DNA of 64,000 bases from G963663615 sp963663615 (lineage in GTDB: Bacteria; Bacteroidota; Ignavibacteria; Ignavibacteriales; Melioribacteraceae). The stretch is taken from NCBI GenBank assembly GCA_963663615.1, contig OY760517.1, positions 1,178,001 through 1,242,000 on the forward strand, given 5' to 3'. The notes beneath the pieces were generated by a model that saw only the letters and a program-made list of their open reading frames with translations, had not been told where the DNA came from and did no database searches. Shown here in pieces: positions 44,649-55,238 of this stretch. Every line of letters begins with the position of its first letter. Within the stretch, counting starts at the first letter, position 1. Position numbers and translations under genes: made by a program.

Positions 44649-46055
44649 TTGCCAGATTCATTATACATTTTAACTGATCACAGAAAAAAATCATTTTATC
44701 TGTTTGCAGTACTTTTAGCACTAATATGCACTATTCACATTTATGCACCGGTAGCTCTGGCAGCATTGGGGGCATCTTTATATATTTTCAACAAGTATCC
44801 GTATAAATTCCCGTTATTTATTGTTATTGCATTGTACTTTTTAATTACCAGCGATCTAAATGAACAATTGCGTGTAGTAATTAACTATTCTGGTATTCTG
44901 GTATTTACGATAATGTATTTGTTCAAGTTTGGTTTAAGTATTCAGCCAATAAGGGAAATACCCGAGAAACTAAAACAGTTAGCTTTGCTTACTTTGTTAG
45001 CAATGGGTGTATCAGCTCTCTTTTCAGCAAACGTTTCGTTTTCAATGGTATATATACTCAAGCAGATAATTTTCTTTTACATTTGTGCAATTATTTATTC
45101 TTTTTTAAGGGATGAAGATTACAGATACTTTTTGACCGATACAATAATTGTAATTGGTGTTATACTTGCGGCAAGTACAGTTTACGAGGTAACTTCTGTT
45201 CTATCAAACGTTTCGAGTTTGCTTGAAGCGGGTGCATTACGTTTTAGCGGATTATATGGAAATCCTAACGCTGTTGGGTTGTTTCTTGCAGTAGCCATTC
45301 CTCTTATGGTTCAGGCTGTACTTGCAAATAAAAACGAAAGGATACGGTTGGTTTACATTGCTGCACTGGCGTTAAGTGTTTTGGCTATGCTGCTAACAAA
45401 TTCACGTGCTTCTTTGGGAGCCATTCTTGTAGCGGGGTTATATCTTGTGTTTCATTTTAACAGAAAATTATTTTACAGGTTTATTGTTGCTGGTATTCTG
45501 TTATTCGTTGTGCTTCTGATGTTCGAAAAAACCAGGGATATATTTCTGCTTTTCATTCGATTCGAGAGGATTTTTGAAAATATTCGTGGTTACTACTGGC
45601 AGATTGCATGTGATATTATTGGTGACCATCCTTTATTCGGTATTGGTCCGGGTATGTTTCCAAATTATATATACGATTATTTGCCCGTTAAGATGGGAAC
45701 CTTCGATGAGTTTCAGTTAGACTGGGCTTCAAGCGGAACAACTCATAACTTTTTCTTGTTCAGGCAAACAGAACTGGGCATATTGGGCACAATAAATACC
45801 ATTTTTTTTGTCTATCTGTTTTTCTACATTACGAACAAAAGTCAAAGGTTGTTGGAATACAAAAGCAAAGGATATTTTTTGATATTGGGAATTAAAGCTG
45901 CGGGAATAGGACTGTTTGTTCGCGGATTTCTTGAAACCCCCGGATTGCTTACCCATGGCTGGATTACCAGAGACTTACCATTTTGGCTTATCTTTATGAT
46001 TGCAATCGCAACTTATTACGATACCCTTCAATTAAAAAGGAAATCTATAGAATAA
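44649..46055 (+). CDS. O-antigen ligase/polymerase-like membrane protein
   Basis: The 468-residue protein has about 11-12 membrane helices and the large periplasmic loop of the WaaL/Wzy-C family. The loop shows the family pattern near GNPNAVGLFLAVAIPL, NSRASLGAILVAGLYL and IGDHPLFGIGPGMFPNYIYDY, followed by THNFFLFRQTELG, which holds the conserved His. Such proteins transfer or polymerise polysaccharide on undecaprenyl phosphate. The start appears to be TTG at 44649, as an in-frame stop lies 15 bases upstream and no ATG fits. No other glycan gene adjoins it. Its neighbour is the PorU-like gene, whose T9SS cargo is attached to a lipopolysaccharide in some relatives. Confidence 0.85.
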   Translation: MPDSLYILTDHRKKSFYLFAVLLALICTIHIYAPVALAALGASLYIFNKYPYKFPLFIVIALYFLITSDLNEQLRVVINYSGILVFTIMYLFKFGLSIQPIREIPEKLKQLALLTLLAMGVSALFSANVSFSMVYILKQIIFFYICAIIYSFLRDEDYRYFLTDTIIVIGVILAASTVYEVTSVLSNVSSLLEAGALRFSGLYGNPNAVGLFLAVAIPLMVQAVLANKNERIRLVYIAALALSVLAMLLTNSRASLGAILVAGLYLVFHFNRKLFYRFIVAGILLFVVLLMFEKTRDIFLLFIRFERIFENIRGYYWQIACDIIGDHPLFGIGPGMFPNYIYDYLPVKMGTFDEFQLDWASSGTTHNFFLFRQTELGILGTINTIFFVYLFFYITNKSQRLLEYKSKGYFLILGIKAAGIGLFVRGFLETPGLLTHGWITRDLPFWLIFMIAIATYYDTLQLKRKSIE

Positions 46056-46104
46056 TTTCTACTGTGTTTACAGCAAATAAATAAACTGAAGGAAACTGGT
46101 TATT

Positions 46105-49100
46105 ATGAAAAAAGCATTTTTACTGTTTGCTCTTTTATCTTCATTTCTTTTCGCCCAGAATTTAAAAGTGCTTAAATCAACAAATGATTATGTAGATGTA
46201 CAAGTTGATTTTGGTAACTCCTACTTTCTTGGTGATACTGTAATTAATGATATTGAATATGATTATGTTACAAGTTCTGATCCCATTTTGGCTGATGCGG
46301 GTTCACCGGCATTGCCAATTTATACTTTTAAGATGGGTATTCCTCATAATGCTGAAGTATCAGTAAAAATATTAAAAATAGACGATTTTACTTTTGATAA
46401 CAAGTTTATTCTTCCCCAACCAAGTATGGCTCTTACCGAAGAGGGTGTTGATGACAAACTTAATTTTAACAAGGAAGTTTACTCAACGAATTCATACTTC
46501 CCCAAAGAAATTTCTTCTTTAAGTGGTACATATGTATATCGTCTCTCAAATATTGCTTCCATAGCCGTTTCACCATATCAGTTCAACCCTGTTACGAGAA
46601 AGCTTAAATACAATAAAACTGTTAATGTAAGGGTTTATATAAAATCCGGTTCAATGAACAACATTAGCAATGTTGCTGATTATGATATGAAAACTGATGA
46701 GATGTTAAAAAAATCAGTTGTAAATTATAATCAGGCTCAAAAATGGACGGGCTTAATTAAGCCTGAAAAGACAAATGTTGCTACAGACTGGTATAATCCA
46801 ACTAATGTTTATGCCAAAATATTTGTGCAGGAAAAAGGAATTTACAGAGTTTATTATGACCAGCTGGATAGTCTTGGATATCAGATGAATAGTATCATGT
46901 CTGATAATTTAAGATTGTTTTGCAATGGTGAAGAGGTGCCAATACAAGTTTTTGATGGTGAAAACAAAATATTTAGTTCAGGAGATTATTTTCAGTTTGT
47001 TGGATTTCCTCCAAAAGCAACCGAATATGCAAGACAAAATATTTATAATACAAAAAATGTTTACTGGTTAACCTACGATCCGGATTCGACCGGATTAAGG
47101 TATCAGCGTGTAGATGGTTATCCGGTTAATGAGCAAATTAAATTACAGAACACTAATGAAGTGATTCATCTTGAAGAGGATCTTCTATTTGAAAGATTTG
47201 GTCATGCAGAAGATCTTAACAGAGATAACTGGCAATGGGCTGTAGTGAGTGGAAGAGATGGTTCACCAGTTAAAAGTTTCACCGCACAGTTCAGATTTCC
47301 AGCCAACTGGAATAGTGACAATAAAAATGTGAAGCTCACTTATAGTGTTCATGGAATGGAAAAAACAAGCCATAATCCTGAGTTTAGGTTACTTTCTCAA
47401 GATATTGGAGATTTCTATTTTACTGGTCAGGAAAGTATTGAGTATTCTTTTGAACGTGATCTGGATTCATTTTCTCTGGCACCTACTATAAATCTTCAGG
47501 TAATAACCCGTGGAGGAAATTACGCATCAACAGACGAAATTAGAGTTAACTGGATTGATATTAAGTACAATAGATTAAACCGTGTTTTTGGCAATTATTT
47601 TGCAATTAATTCACCACAGGATGCACTGAACAGAAGAGCTATGTATGAAGTGTGGAGATGGTATGGTGATAGCCTTTGGGTTTATATTCCGGGAACTAAT
47701 GAGTTGCTTACCAATACCAGACGCCTTAATAACGAGTACCAAACCTTTCAGTTTATGCATACGGCTACTGAACCACAGGAGTATTTCTGTTTTGATGATG
47801 GATACTATTCAGTGCCTGATTCGTTTTCTCTGAATTCAAACTCTGATCTATTAAGTACCAGCAACGGTGCCGATTATATAATAATTACACATCCCGATTT
47901 TATGGAAGCTGCTGAACAACTTGCTGAATTCAGGAGAAATAATCTTGATGGATTTGACAATCCTCGTGTTAAAATTGTAAATGTTTTTGATATTTATAAT
48001 GAGTTTTCTTTCGGCTTGCTTGACCCCGAAGCAATAAGAGAATTTACCATACATGCCTTTTTTTCTTGGCAATTACCACGCCCTTCCTATGTAGCTCTTT
48101 TGGGTGATATGAGTTGGGATTACCGTGGACTTTTAGAGGATAGCAGGAAGAATTATCTCCCTTCTATGGCTACTAAAACTTACGAACATGGCTACACTGT
48201 TGCCGATAACCTCTACGCTGCAGTTTCCGGTGATGATGTTATGCCTGATATGGCAATCGGACGTATTTCTTGTGAAACGCCGGAGGAAGCCCAATTATTG
48301 GTTGATAAAATTGTAAATTATCCAAATGATCCGGGTAAAGAGTGGGTTCAAAATACGTTACTTATTGGTGCAGGACAAAATACCGGTGATGAACAGAGTA
48401 AGGGTTTTAACGATCAATCACTCTTCCTTGATAATAACTATATTCAGGAAGTTGGGTTTAATTCAACAAAAGTTTTTTATTTCCCTAATAAAGAATCACA
48501 TGAACCTTTTAAGGGCGGTACTCCTGAAATAAGGCAAGGTTTTAATGATGGTTGTATAATGGCTAACTTTTACGGACATGGTGGCGGTTATCAGTGGGAT
48601 GCAGTTTTCCTTAATGACGATATTTACCTGCTGGAAAATGAAGGACGTATGCCATTTGTAACCAGTATTACATGTTATACTGCACATTTCGATAACCAAA
48701 AAGTTTTTGGTGAAAACTTTAATCTCGCTGCCGGCAGAGGGTCAATTGGGTTTTTTGGACATACCGGAATTACCTTGTGGAATTATGGTGTGGATATGAA
48801 CAAGAGGCTCTATAACTATTTGTTCCTTGAAGGTGAAGAAGTTTTAGGTGATGCTGTACTGTTAGCCAAAACTAACTTTAACGGTATTCTTACAAATAAT
48901 ACAAAAGATCATCTAAATTGTTTAACATTGCTTGGTGATCCGGCTCTTAAACTTGCCTTGCCAGAATATGCCGACTTTGCTGTTGGAACAAGTAATATTA
49001 GTATTAATCCTTCAACACCACTGGTTGATGATTCAACAAACGTTTATGTTGACATCAATAATATTGGTCGGTATATAGATACTGATTCAGTATATGTAAG

Positions 49101-51801
49101 ACTTGAAGCCACTGGTCCTGATACAAGTTTTGTTTTGGGTACGAAGAAAATTGCAAGCTTCAGAGATCGCGATACACTTGAATTTGGATTTACCCCAAGA
49201 AAGGATGGAATTTTTACTTTTACCGCCAGTGTAAATATGCAAAACCAAATTGAAGAAATTGATTTTAGTGATAATATCGCTTCGGCTAACTTTGCAGTAT
49301 TTAGTATTGCGGAACCTAGTTTGGTTAAACCGTATGATGGTGCGGTTGTTAAATCAGATAATTTTGAGGTTACAATAGCAGATGTTGCAGAATATGTTGA
49401 AAGAAATTTAACCTATTATGTTGAAATAGATACCAGTTTGGAATTTAATGATCCAATGTATCAATCTGCCGAGTTGATCCCTGAAAAAAATGGAGTTCTT
49501 GAATATGCTCCATCTATATCTGCAGGCAAATATTTCTTGAGATCACGTATCAGGGAAGGTGAAAAATACTCTTACTGGTCTCCAACAATAACCTTTACTA
49601 TATCGGATAACAATGATGAAAAAGGTTATCACATAAATGAAAACCAGCTAAAAATACTTAACTATTCAAATATGCAGTATAATGAATCAATATCTGCTAT
49701 GGTAATGAACAGAACAAACAATCCGCCCGAACCAAAAGGAACATCTATTCTTGATGAAATGATGATGGATACACTTATGCCAGCAGATGTTCACTCATTA
49801 ACTGCTATCGCTACTGATGGTTCCTATATTTATTTCGGGCATATGGGTTATTTTGGAGTTGCTTATGATAACTTTGATGAAGCGACACCAATCTACAAAG
49901 TTGGTACCGGTTATAATGGTACTACCAGGGGAGTGGTTGAAGGACCAATTAGTGAGAACAGAGTTCCTATATGGAAATCAATGTTTCATTTGGATGGAGC
50001 ATTGTATTTTGCACAGTTAGACCCTAATTTTATTATGAAACTTGATTTAGCAACCGGTGATACATCATCAATTTATGTACCGGCAGGATTTTATGACGAT
50101 CTTAATACATTGGTTCAAACCGGTGGATCGTACGTACAGTCGGATGGTCGTTATGTATATAACCTGGCATTTAAGGATACGCTCGATGAGTATTATTACA
50201 CAATGAGAATGTTTGACCCTTATAATGAATGGGAGCAGGTTGGCGATGATATTGTGTTAACCGGTAGCAGTTATGAAGGTTTTTCAGGATTTTTTATAGC
50301 TGAAGGAATTTTGTATGTATTCGAAAAAAATATTTCGAACTATGTTAGACAGTATAGTCTGGAAACTCATATATATATAAATGAATGGAAAATTTATGGT
50401 AACAGTCGCTTTGACGGCTTCTACACTTATTGTTATGACCGTGTTAATGATAAGGTTTATGGTAGCACGCACTATGGCAGCAAACCAAAGAAATTTTCAA
50501 TATTCAGAGGTACATATAACGAGGGTTTAGCCTCAATCGAAACCCCACAGATAGGTCCGGCAAGTGAATGGGGAAATATTAACTATAACATTGATTCCGA
50601 AAACTCGTTGGGGGTTTACAATGTTAAACTTACAGGCAGAAATGTGAGCACCAATTCCTGGGTAGTTATTGAAGATACTTTGGATGGTAACTATACTCCG
50701 GATGATTCGTTGAATGGAAAGTATGACTATCTGAAAATGAACTTTGATCTTAAAGATAATTCCGAAGGAGATAACAAAAAACTATCACTCCATGAAATAA
50801 ATGTTCAATATACTTCATTTCCCGAAATTATTGTATCTGAAGGCTATTTCAGATTTGCACCTGACTCGTTATTACAAGGTTTTGATCTTTATCTTGAACT
50901 CGACATAAAAAATGTTGGTGATGCCAAGGCAAATAATGTAAAAATAGACCTTTCCCTTAATGATGCTGATTCTGCATTCTACTCAACAAACATTGATATT
51001 GATGCGAACACAGAAATTACATTGAATGATACAATCAATACATCCACTTTATTATTTGATAATACTGTTAAAGTAAATGTTGAATCGGCAACTCCGGAAT
51101 TATATACGTTTAATAATATCGCTAAAAATTCATTTTATGTATCCCGGGATTCGCTCATTCCAACATTTGATATTAGTTTTGATGGTAGAGAAATAATTGA
51201 TGGCGATTTGGTATCATCCCGCCCCGAAGTGCTCATAACACTTAAAGATAATAGTCCGTTGCCACTTGTAGCCGAGAACTTCTACATTTATTATGATCAT
51301 GCTGAATTGCAGGTGCAGGCAAAGGATTCGATGCAGTTTAACTATACACCATACCCTGATTCGAAGGCGGAAATAACCTGGACTCCATTAATGAATGACG
51401 GACCGCATCGTCTTGAAGTTCTTGCAAAAGATGCTTCAAACAACTTTTTTGATTCAACCCAATATGTAATTACATTCAGGGTAGATACTGAAAACAAAAT
51501 TGAAGATATTTATAATTATCCAAATCCATTTACAGACGATACATGGTTTACGTTTACCTTAACCGGTTCTGAAACTCCGCAGGAATTGCAGATCAGAATA
51601 TATACAGTTACAGGAAGACTAATTCGTGTAATTGATGTGATGCCAAATGAAATGGAAATCAAACTTTTAAACAAGATTTACTGGGACGGAAGAGACCAGG
51701 ATGGTGATACGATTGCTAACGGTGTATATTTGTATAAAGTAATTGCAAAATATCCTGATAAAAATATCACTGAAATCAAAAAACTCGCCAAGGTGAAATA
51801 A
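46105..51801 (+). CDS. porU: Giant C25-family (gingipain-type) protease, type IX secretion sortase PorU-like
   Basis: PorU cuts off the sorting tails of T9SS cargo at the cell surface. The 1898-residue protein has a signal peptide (KKAFLLFALLSSFLFAQ), an N-terminal propeptide-like beta region, and a C25 cysteine-protease domain (about residues 590-960). Catalytic His825 is in ANFYGHGGG and Cys857 in TSITCYTAHFDN, 32 residues apart, as in gingipains. CARDB-like repeats follow near 985-1060 and 1600-1680 (VYVDINNIGRY, LDIKNVGDAKANNV), then a C-terminal FlgD-like/T9SS tail (YNYPNPFTDD at about 1803). PorU of Porphyromonas is about 1150 residues, so this version carries a long insert. It may instead be a C25 cargo protease. 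Confidence 0.87.
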   Translation: MKKAFLLFALLSSFLFAQNLKVLKSTNDYVDVQVDFGNSYFLGDTVINDIEYDYVTSSDPILADAGSPALPIYTFKMGIPHNAEVSVKILKIDDFTFDNKFILPQPSMALTEEGVDDKLNFNKEVYSTNSYFPKEISSLSGTYVYRLSNIASIAVSPYQFNPVTRKLKYNKTVNVRVYIKSGSMNNISNVADYDMKTDEMLKKSVVNYNQAQKWTGLIKPEKTNVATDWYNPTNVYAKIFVQEKGIYRVYYDQLDSLGYQMNSIMSDNLRLFCNGEEVPIQVFDGENKIFSSGDYFQFVGFPPKATEYARQNIYNTKNVYWLTYDPDSTGLRYQRVDGYPVNEQIKLQNTNEVIHLEEDLLFERFGHAEDLNRDNWQWAVVSGRDGSPVKSFTAQFRFPANWNSDNKNVKLTYSVHGMEKTSHNPEFRLLSQDIGDFYFTGQESIEYSFERDLDSFSLAPTINLQVITRGGNYASTDEIRVNWIDIKYNRLNRVFGNYFAINSPQDALNRRAMYEVWRWYGDSLWVYIPGTNELLTNTRRLNNEYQTFQFMHTATEPQEYFCFDDGYYSVPDSFSLNSNSDLLSTSNGADYIIITHPDFMEAAEQLAEFRRNNLDGFDNPRVKIVNVFDIYNEFSFGLLDPEAIREFTIHAFFSWQLPRPSYVALLGDMSWDYRGLLEDSRKNYLPSMATKTYEHGYTVADNLYAAVSGDDVMPDMAIGRISCETPEEAQLLVDKIVNYPNDPGKEWVQNTLLIGAGQNTGDEQSKGFNDQSLFLDNNYIQEVGFNSTKVFYFPNKESHEPFKGGTPEIRQGFNDGCIMANFYGHGGGYQWDAVFLNDDIYLLENEGRMPFVTSITCYTAHFDNQKVFGENFNLAAGRGSIGFFGHTGITLWNYGVDMNKRLYNYLFLEGEEVLGDAVLLAKTNFNGILTNNTKDHLNCLTLLGDPALKLALPEYADFAVGTSNISINPSTPLVDDSTNVYVDINNIGRYIDTDSVYVRLEATGPDTSFVLGTKKIASFRDRDTLEFGFTPRKDGIFTFTASVNMQNQIEEIDFSDNIASANFAVFSIAEPSLVKPYDGAVVKSDNFEVTIADVAEYVERNLTYYVEIDTSLEFNDPMYQSAELIPEKNGVLEYAPSISAGKYFLRSRIREGEKYSYWSPTITFTISDNNDEKGYHINENQLKILNYSNMQYNESISAMVMNRTNNPPEPKGTSILDEMMMDTLMPADVHSLTAIATDGSYIYFGHMGYFGVAYDNFDEATPIYKVGTGYNGTTRGVVEGPISENRVPIWKSMFHLDGALYFAQLDPNFIMKLDLATGDTSSIYVPAGFYDDLNTLVQTGGSYVQSDGRYVYNLAFKDTLDEYYYTMRMFDPYNEWEQVGDDIVLTGSSYEGFSGFFIAEGILYVFEKNISNYVRQYSLETHIYINEWKIYGNSRFDGFYTYCYDRVNDKVYGSTHYGSKPKKFSIFRGTYNEGLASIETPQIGPASEWGNINYNIDSENSLGVYNVKLTGRNVSTNSWVVIEDTLDGNYTPDDSLNGKYDYLKMNFDLKDNSEGDNKKLSLHEINVQYTSFPEIIVSEGYFRFAPDSLLQGFDLYLELDIKNVGDAKANNVKIDLSLNDADSAFYSTNIDIDANTEITLNDTINTSTLLFDNTVKVNVESATPELYTFNNIAKNSFYVSRDSLIPTFDISFDGREIIDGDLVSSRPEVLITLKDNSPLPLVAENFYIYYDHAELQVQAKDSMQFNYTPYPDSKAEITWTPLMNDGPHRLEVLAKDASNNFFDSTQYVITFRVDTENKIEDIYNYPNPFTDDTWFTFTLTGSETPQELQIRIYTVTGRLIRVIDVMPNEMEIKLLNKIYWDGRDQDGDTIANGVYLYKVIAKYPDKNITEIKKLAKVK

Positions 51802-52066
51802 GGCTAATATACCTTGCAGTTTTAATATTTAACATTGATTAGCTATTGTATTGTTGGGGAATTTTTGTAAATTAAGATATATATTACCAAACAATTGAAT
51901 TAAACATGGATGCAAAAAACAACATATTATTTTTTCCTGATATACAGTTTAATAAACTGTTGTTGCGTCCATGCCCCGACCATTAACTCCTTTTGTCACA
52001 CTTTCTTATTCTTCCGTTTTTATATTAGAAATACTATTCGTTTAACTAATTTAAAGGAAATATACT

Positions 52067-53899
52067 ATGTGTGGTATAGTGGGTTATATTGGAGGTAAAA
52101 ACTCCGTTCCAATTTTAATTGAAGGGCTAAAAAGGCTGGAATACAGAGGTTATGATTCAGCCGGTGTGGGTGTTCTTGATAATGGCAAGATAGATGTTGT
52201 GAAGAGCAAGGGGAAAGTATCCCTGCTTGAGGAAAAAGTTGAGGCACACAAGTTAGCTGCCAATATTGGTATTGGACATACGCGCTGGGCAACTCATGGC
52301 GTACCTAATGAAGTTAATGCACATCCTCATCCTAATATGGATGGCGACCTGGTTGTAATTCATAATGGAATTATAGAAAACTACGCAGTTTTGAAGGAAA
52401 CTCTTAAAAACAAAGGTTACGAGTTTAAAAGTGATACCGATTCAGAGGTTATCGCAATGTTGGTTGACAGTTTCCTAAAGCTTGGCAATAACCTGTTTCA
52501 TGCAGTTAGGGTTGCACTTAATAGTGTAGAAGGTACTTACGGATTAGCTGTAATTTCAGAAAGGGAGCCAGATAAAATTATAGTTGCGAGAAAGGGTTCG
52601 CCACTTGTGCTTGGTATTGGAGATGGAGAAAACTTTATTGCTTCCGATGTTAACGCTCTTATAGCACATACCAGCAGTGTTGTTTACCTGGAAGATAACG
52701 AAATTGCCGAGGTTTATGCGGACAGGTTTATTGCTAAAACTATTACCGATGAAGAAGCTATTAAGGTAATAACCGAAGTTGATATGTCACCAGAACAAAT
52801 CTCAAAAGGTGGCTTTGATCACTTCATGCTTAAGGAGATAATGGAGCAGCCTGAATCGTGTATGAATGCTATGCGAGGAAGATTGTTGCATGATGAAGGT
52901 ATTGTAAAACTTGGGGGTTTGCAGGGTTTTGAGGATAAATTTGCTGCAAGTAAAAGAATAATAATAACTGCTTGCGGTACATCATGGCATGCCGGTTTGG
53001 TTGGTGAATATATGTTTGAACAGTTTGCCAATATACCTGTTGAAGTTGAGTATGCTTCCGAGTTCAGATACCGTAATCCTATTGTACGCGAAACAGATAC
53101 AATAATATTTATTTCGCAAAGTGGCGAAACTGCCGATACCCTTGCAGCTATGCGTGAGGCTAAAAGACGCGGGGCTCTTTGTCTGGGTATTGTTAATGCT
53201 GTTGGTAGTTCTATTGCTCGCGACTCTCATGCTGGTAGTTACACACATGCTGGTCCCGAAATAGGTGTTGCTTCTACAAAAGCATTTACATCGCAATTAA
53301 TTGTACTTGCACTATTTACACTTATGATTGCCCGTAAAAAACAAATGAGTGTGGTGGATGGACAGAGTATTTTACGTGAACTTGAAGCTATTCCGGGCAA
53401 AATTGAAGAGATACTAAAACTTAATGATCATATAGAAAAAATTGCTGAAGAATATAAAAATGCTGATAACTTTCTTTACCTGGGTAGGGGATACAACTTC
53501 CCGGTTGCTCTGGAAGGAGCCTTAAAACTTAAGGAAATATCATATATTCATGCCGAAGGGTATCCGGCTGCGGAGATGAAACACGGTCCAATTGCTCTTA
53601 TCGACGAAAACATGCCTTCGGTATTTATTACACCGCAGGATTCGGTTTACGAAAAGGTGATTAGCAATATTGAAGAGGTTAAGGCAAGAAAGGGACGAAT
53701 TATAGCAATTGCAAGTGAACACGATACAAAAATAGATAATTTAGTTGACCATGTTATTAAAATTCCAGACACAATAAGGATGTTAATGCCAATACTTACA
53801 GCTATTCCGTTGCAATTATTGGCATATCATATAGCAGTCAAGAAGGGACTTGATGTTGATCAGCCCCGTAATCTTGCTAAGTCCGTAACCGTTGAATAA
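52067..53899 (+). CDS. glmS: Glutamine-fructose-6-phosphate aminotransferase (isomerizing)
   Basis: GlmS makes glucosamine-6-phosphate for peptidoglycan and lipopolysaccharide. The 610-residue protein has the glutaminase nucleophile Cys as residue 2 (MCGIVGYIG), GHTRWATHG, HNGIIEN, then two SIS sugar-isomerase domains (ITACGTSWHAG, FISQSGETADT, GRGYNFPVALEGALKLKEIS) and the C-terminal DQPRNLAKSVTVE. Length and motifs are typical. The 265 bases upstream are AT-rich, with no glmS-ribozyme-like structure I can see. The next gene starts 12 bases after its stop, so expression with the carbamoyl-phosphate genes is likely. Confidence 0.97.
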   Translation: MCGIVGYIGGKNSVPILIEGLKRLEYRGYDSAGVGVLDNGKIDVVKSKGKVSLLEEKVEAHKLAANIGIGHTRWATHGVPNEVNAHPHPNMDGDLVVIHNGIIENYAVLKETLKNKGYEFKSDTDSEVIAMLVDSFLKLGNNLFHAVRVALNSVEGTYGLAVISEREPDKIIVARKGSPLVLGIGDGENFIASDVNALIAHTSSVVYLEDNEIAEVYADRFIAKTITDEEAIKVITEVDMSPEQISKGGFDHFMLKEIMEQPESCMNAMRGRLLHDEGIVKLGGLQGFEDKFAASKRIIITACGTSWHAGLVGEYMFEQFANIPVEVEYASEFRYRNPIVRETDTIIFISQSGETADTLAAMREAKRRGALCLGIVNAVGSSIARDSHAGSYTHAGPEIGVASTKAFTSQLIVLALFTLMIARKKQMSVVDGQSILRELEAIPGKIEEILKLNDHIEKIAEEYKNADNFLYLGRGYNFPVALEGALKLKEISYIHAEGYPAAEMKHGPIALIDENMPSVFITPQDSVYEKVISNIEEVKARKGRIIAIASEHDTKIDNLVDHVIKIPDTIRMLMPILTAIPLQLLAYHIAVKKGLDVDQPRNLAKSVTVE

Positions 53900-53911
53900 A
53901 CAGGAGTTAGT

Positions 53912-55231
53912 ATGTCTAAAAAAAACGTTCTTATTATGGGTGCCGCAGGGCGCGATTTTCATAACTTTAATGTATTCTTCCGTGATAACGAAGAATACAA
54001 TGTAGTTGCTTTTACAGCTACTCAGATACCAAATATTGACGGAAGGATATATCCGGCTGAACTTGCCGGTAAACTTTATCCGGAAGGTATCAAAATTTAT
54101 GAAGAAGCACAGCTTGTTGGTCTCATAAAAGAATTGAATGTTCATGAAGTTGTCTTTTCATATTCCGATGTAACAATGGAATATGTTATGACAAAAGCGT
54201 CGATCGTAAATGCAGCCGGTTGTTCTTTCCGTTTGCTTGGGGGAGCAGAAACACAGATTGAATCAGTAAAACCGGTAATAGCTGTTCTTGCTGTAAGAAC
54301 AGGATGTGGTAAGTCACAAACCTCAAGGAAGTTAGTTAAGGTATTGCGAGATGCCGGTAAACGTGTTGTTGCCATTCGTCATCCAATGCCTTACGGTGAT
54401 TTGGTTAAACAGAAAGTTCAGCGTTTCGCTACCCTTGAAGATCTCAAAAAGCATGAATGTACTATTGAAGAGATTGAAGAATATGAACCTCATATTGCAC
54501 TTGGCGGAATTATTTATTCCGGAGTAGATTACGAGGCAATTCTTCGCGAAGCTGAAAAGGAGGCTGATGTTATTCTTTGGGATGGCGGTAATAATGATAT
54601 GTCGTTCTACAAAGCTGATCTTACCTTTACAGTGGTTGATCCTCACAGACCGGGACACGAATTATATTACTATCCTGGTAATACTTCATTGAGAATGGCT
54701 GATGTAGCTGTTGTTAACAAAATTGATTCGGCAGATGCTGACGATATTCTTGAAGTATTGGAAAACATTAAGGATGTTAATCCTGATGCTACAATAATTG
54801 AGGCTGCTTCTCCGTTATCAGTTGAAGACCCTTCTGTTATCAGAAACAAAAAGGTATTGGTAATTGAAGACGGTCCAACGCTAACACACGGTGAAATGAC
54901 GTTTGGTGCGGGTACTGTTGCAGCACAGAAACTTGGTGCAGCCGAATTGGTTGATCCTCGTCCGTTTACTGTAAAATCAATAACCGCTACTTACGAAAAA
55001 TATCCTGATATAGGAATATTGCTTCCTGCAATGGGGTATGGTGAGCAGCAGATGAAAGACCTTGAAGAAACAATTAATAGAACCGAATGCGATTCAGTAG
55101 TAATTGGTACTCCAATTGATCTTGGCAGAATACTTAACATAAATAAGCCTTCAACAAGAGTTCAGTACGAATTGCAGGAAATTGGTGATATAACGGTTGA
55201 AACTATCTTAAAAGATAAAAAAATAATATAG
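53912..55231 (+). CDS. CpgS-like P-loop NTPase (cyclic 2,3-diphosphoglycerate synthase family)
   Basis: The 439-residue soluble protein starts with a Rossmann-like domain (VLIMGAAGRDFHNFNVFFRD), followed by a P-loop domain with AVRTGCGKSQTSRKL (about residue 135), the Walker-B-like ILWDGGNND and VVNKID, a G4-like element. Homologues are usually labelled cyclic 2,3-diphosphoglycerate synthetase after an archaeal enzyme, but most bacterial members are untested. It sits 12 bases after glmS and 7 bases before carbamate kinase in a tight operon. This suggests a role tied to carbamoyl phosphate or nitrogen metabolism instead. The reaction cannot be stated from sequence. Confidence 0.85.
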   Translation: MSKKNVLIMGAAGRDFHNFNVFFRDNEEYNVVAFTATQIPNIDGRIYPAELAGKLYPEGIKIYEEAQLVGLIKELNVHEVVFSYSDVTMEYVMTKASIVNAAGCSFRLLGGAETQIESVKPVIAVLAVRTGCGKSQTSRKLVKVLRDAGKRVVAIRHPMPYGDLVKQKVQRFATLEDLKKHECTIEEIEEYEPHIALGGIIYSGVDYEAILREAEKEADVILWDGGNNDMSFYKADLTFTVVDPHRPGHELYYYPGNTSLRMADVAVVNKIDSADADDILEVLENIKDVNPDATIIEAASPLSVEDPSVIRNKKVLVIEDGPTLTHGEMTFGAGTVAAQKLGAAELVDPRPFTVKSITATYEKYPDIGILLPAMGYGEQQMKDLEETINRTECDSVVIGTPIDLGRILNINKPSTRVQYELQEIGDITVETILKDKKII

Positions 55232-55238
55232 GGAGACA

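Noticed and set aside
51802..52066. glmS ribozyme or riboswitch upstream of glmS
   Set aside because: The sequence is AT-rich without the conserved pairing, and such ribozymes are typical of Firmicutes.
51910..52098. Plus-strand open frame of 62 codons before glmS
   Set aside because: It overlaps the glmS start in another frame, has no ribosome site and no protein-like pattern.
53912..55231. CpgS-like protein as a true cyclic 2,3-diphosphoglycerate synthase
   Set aside because: That thermoprotectant is known mainly from hyperthermophilic methanogens, and the gene context here is carbamoyl phosphate metabolism, so the specific enzyme name was not adopted.
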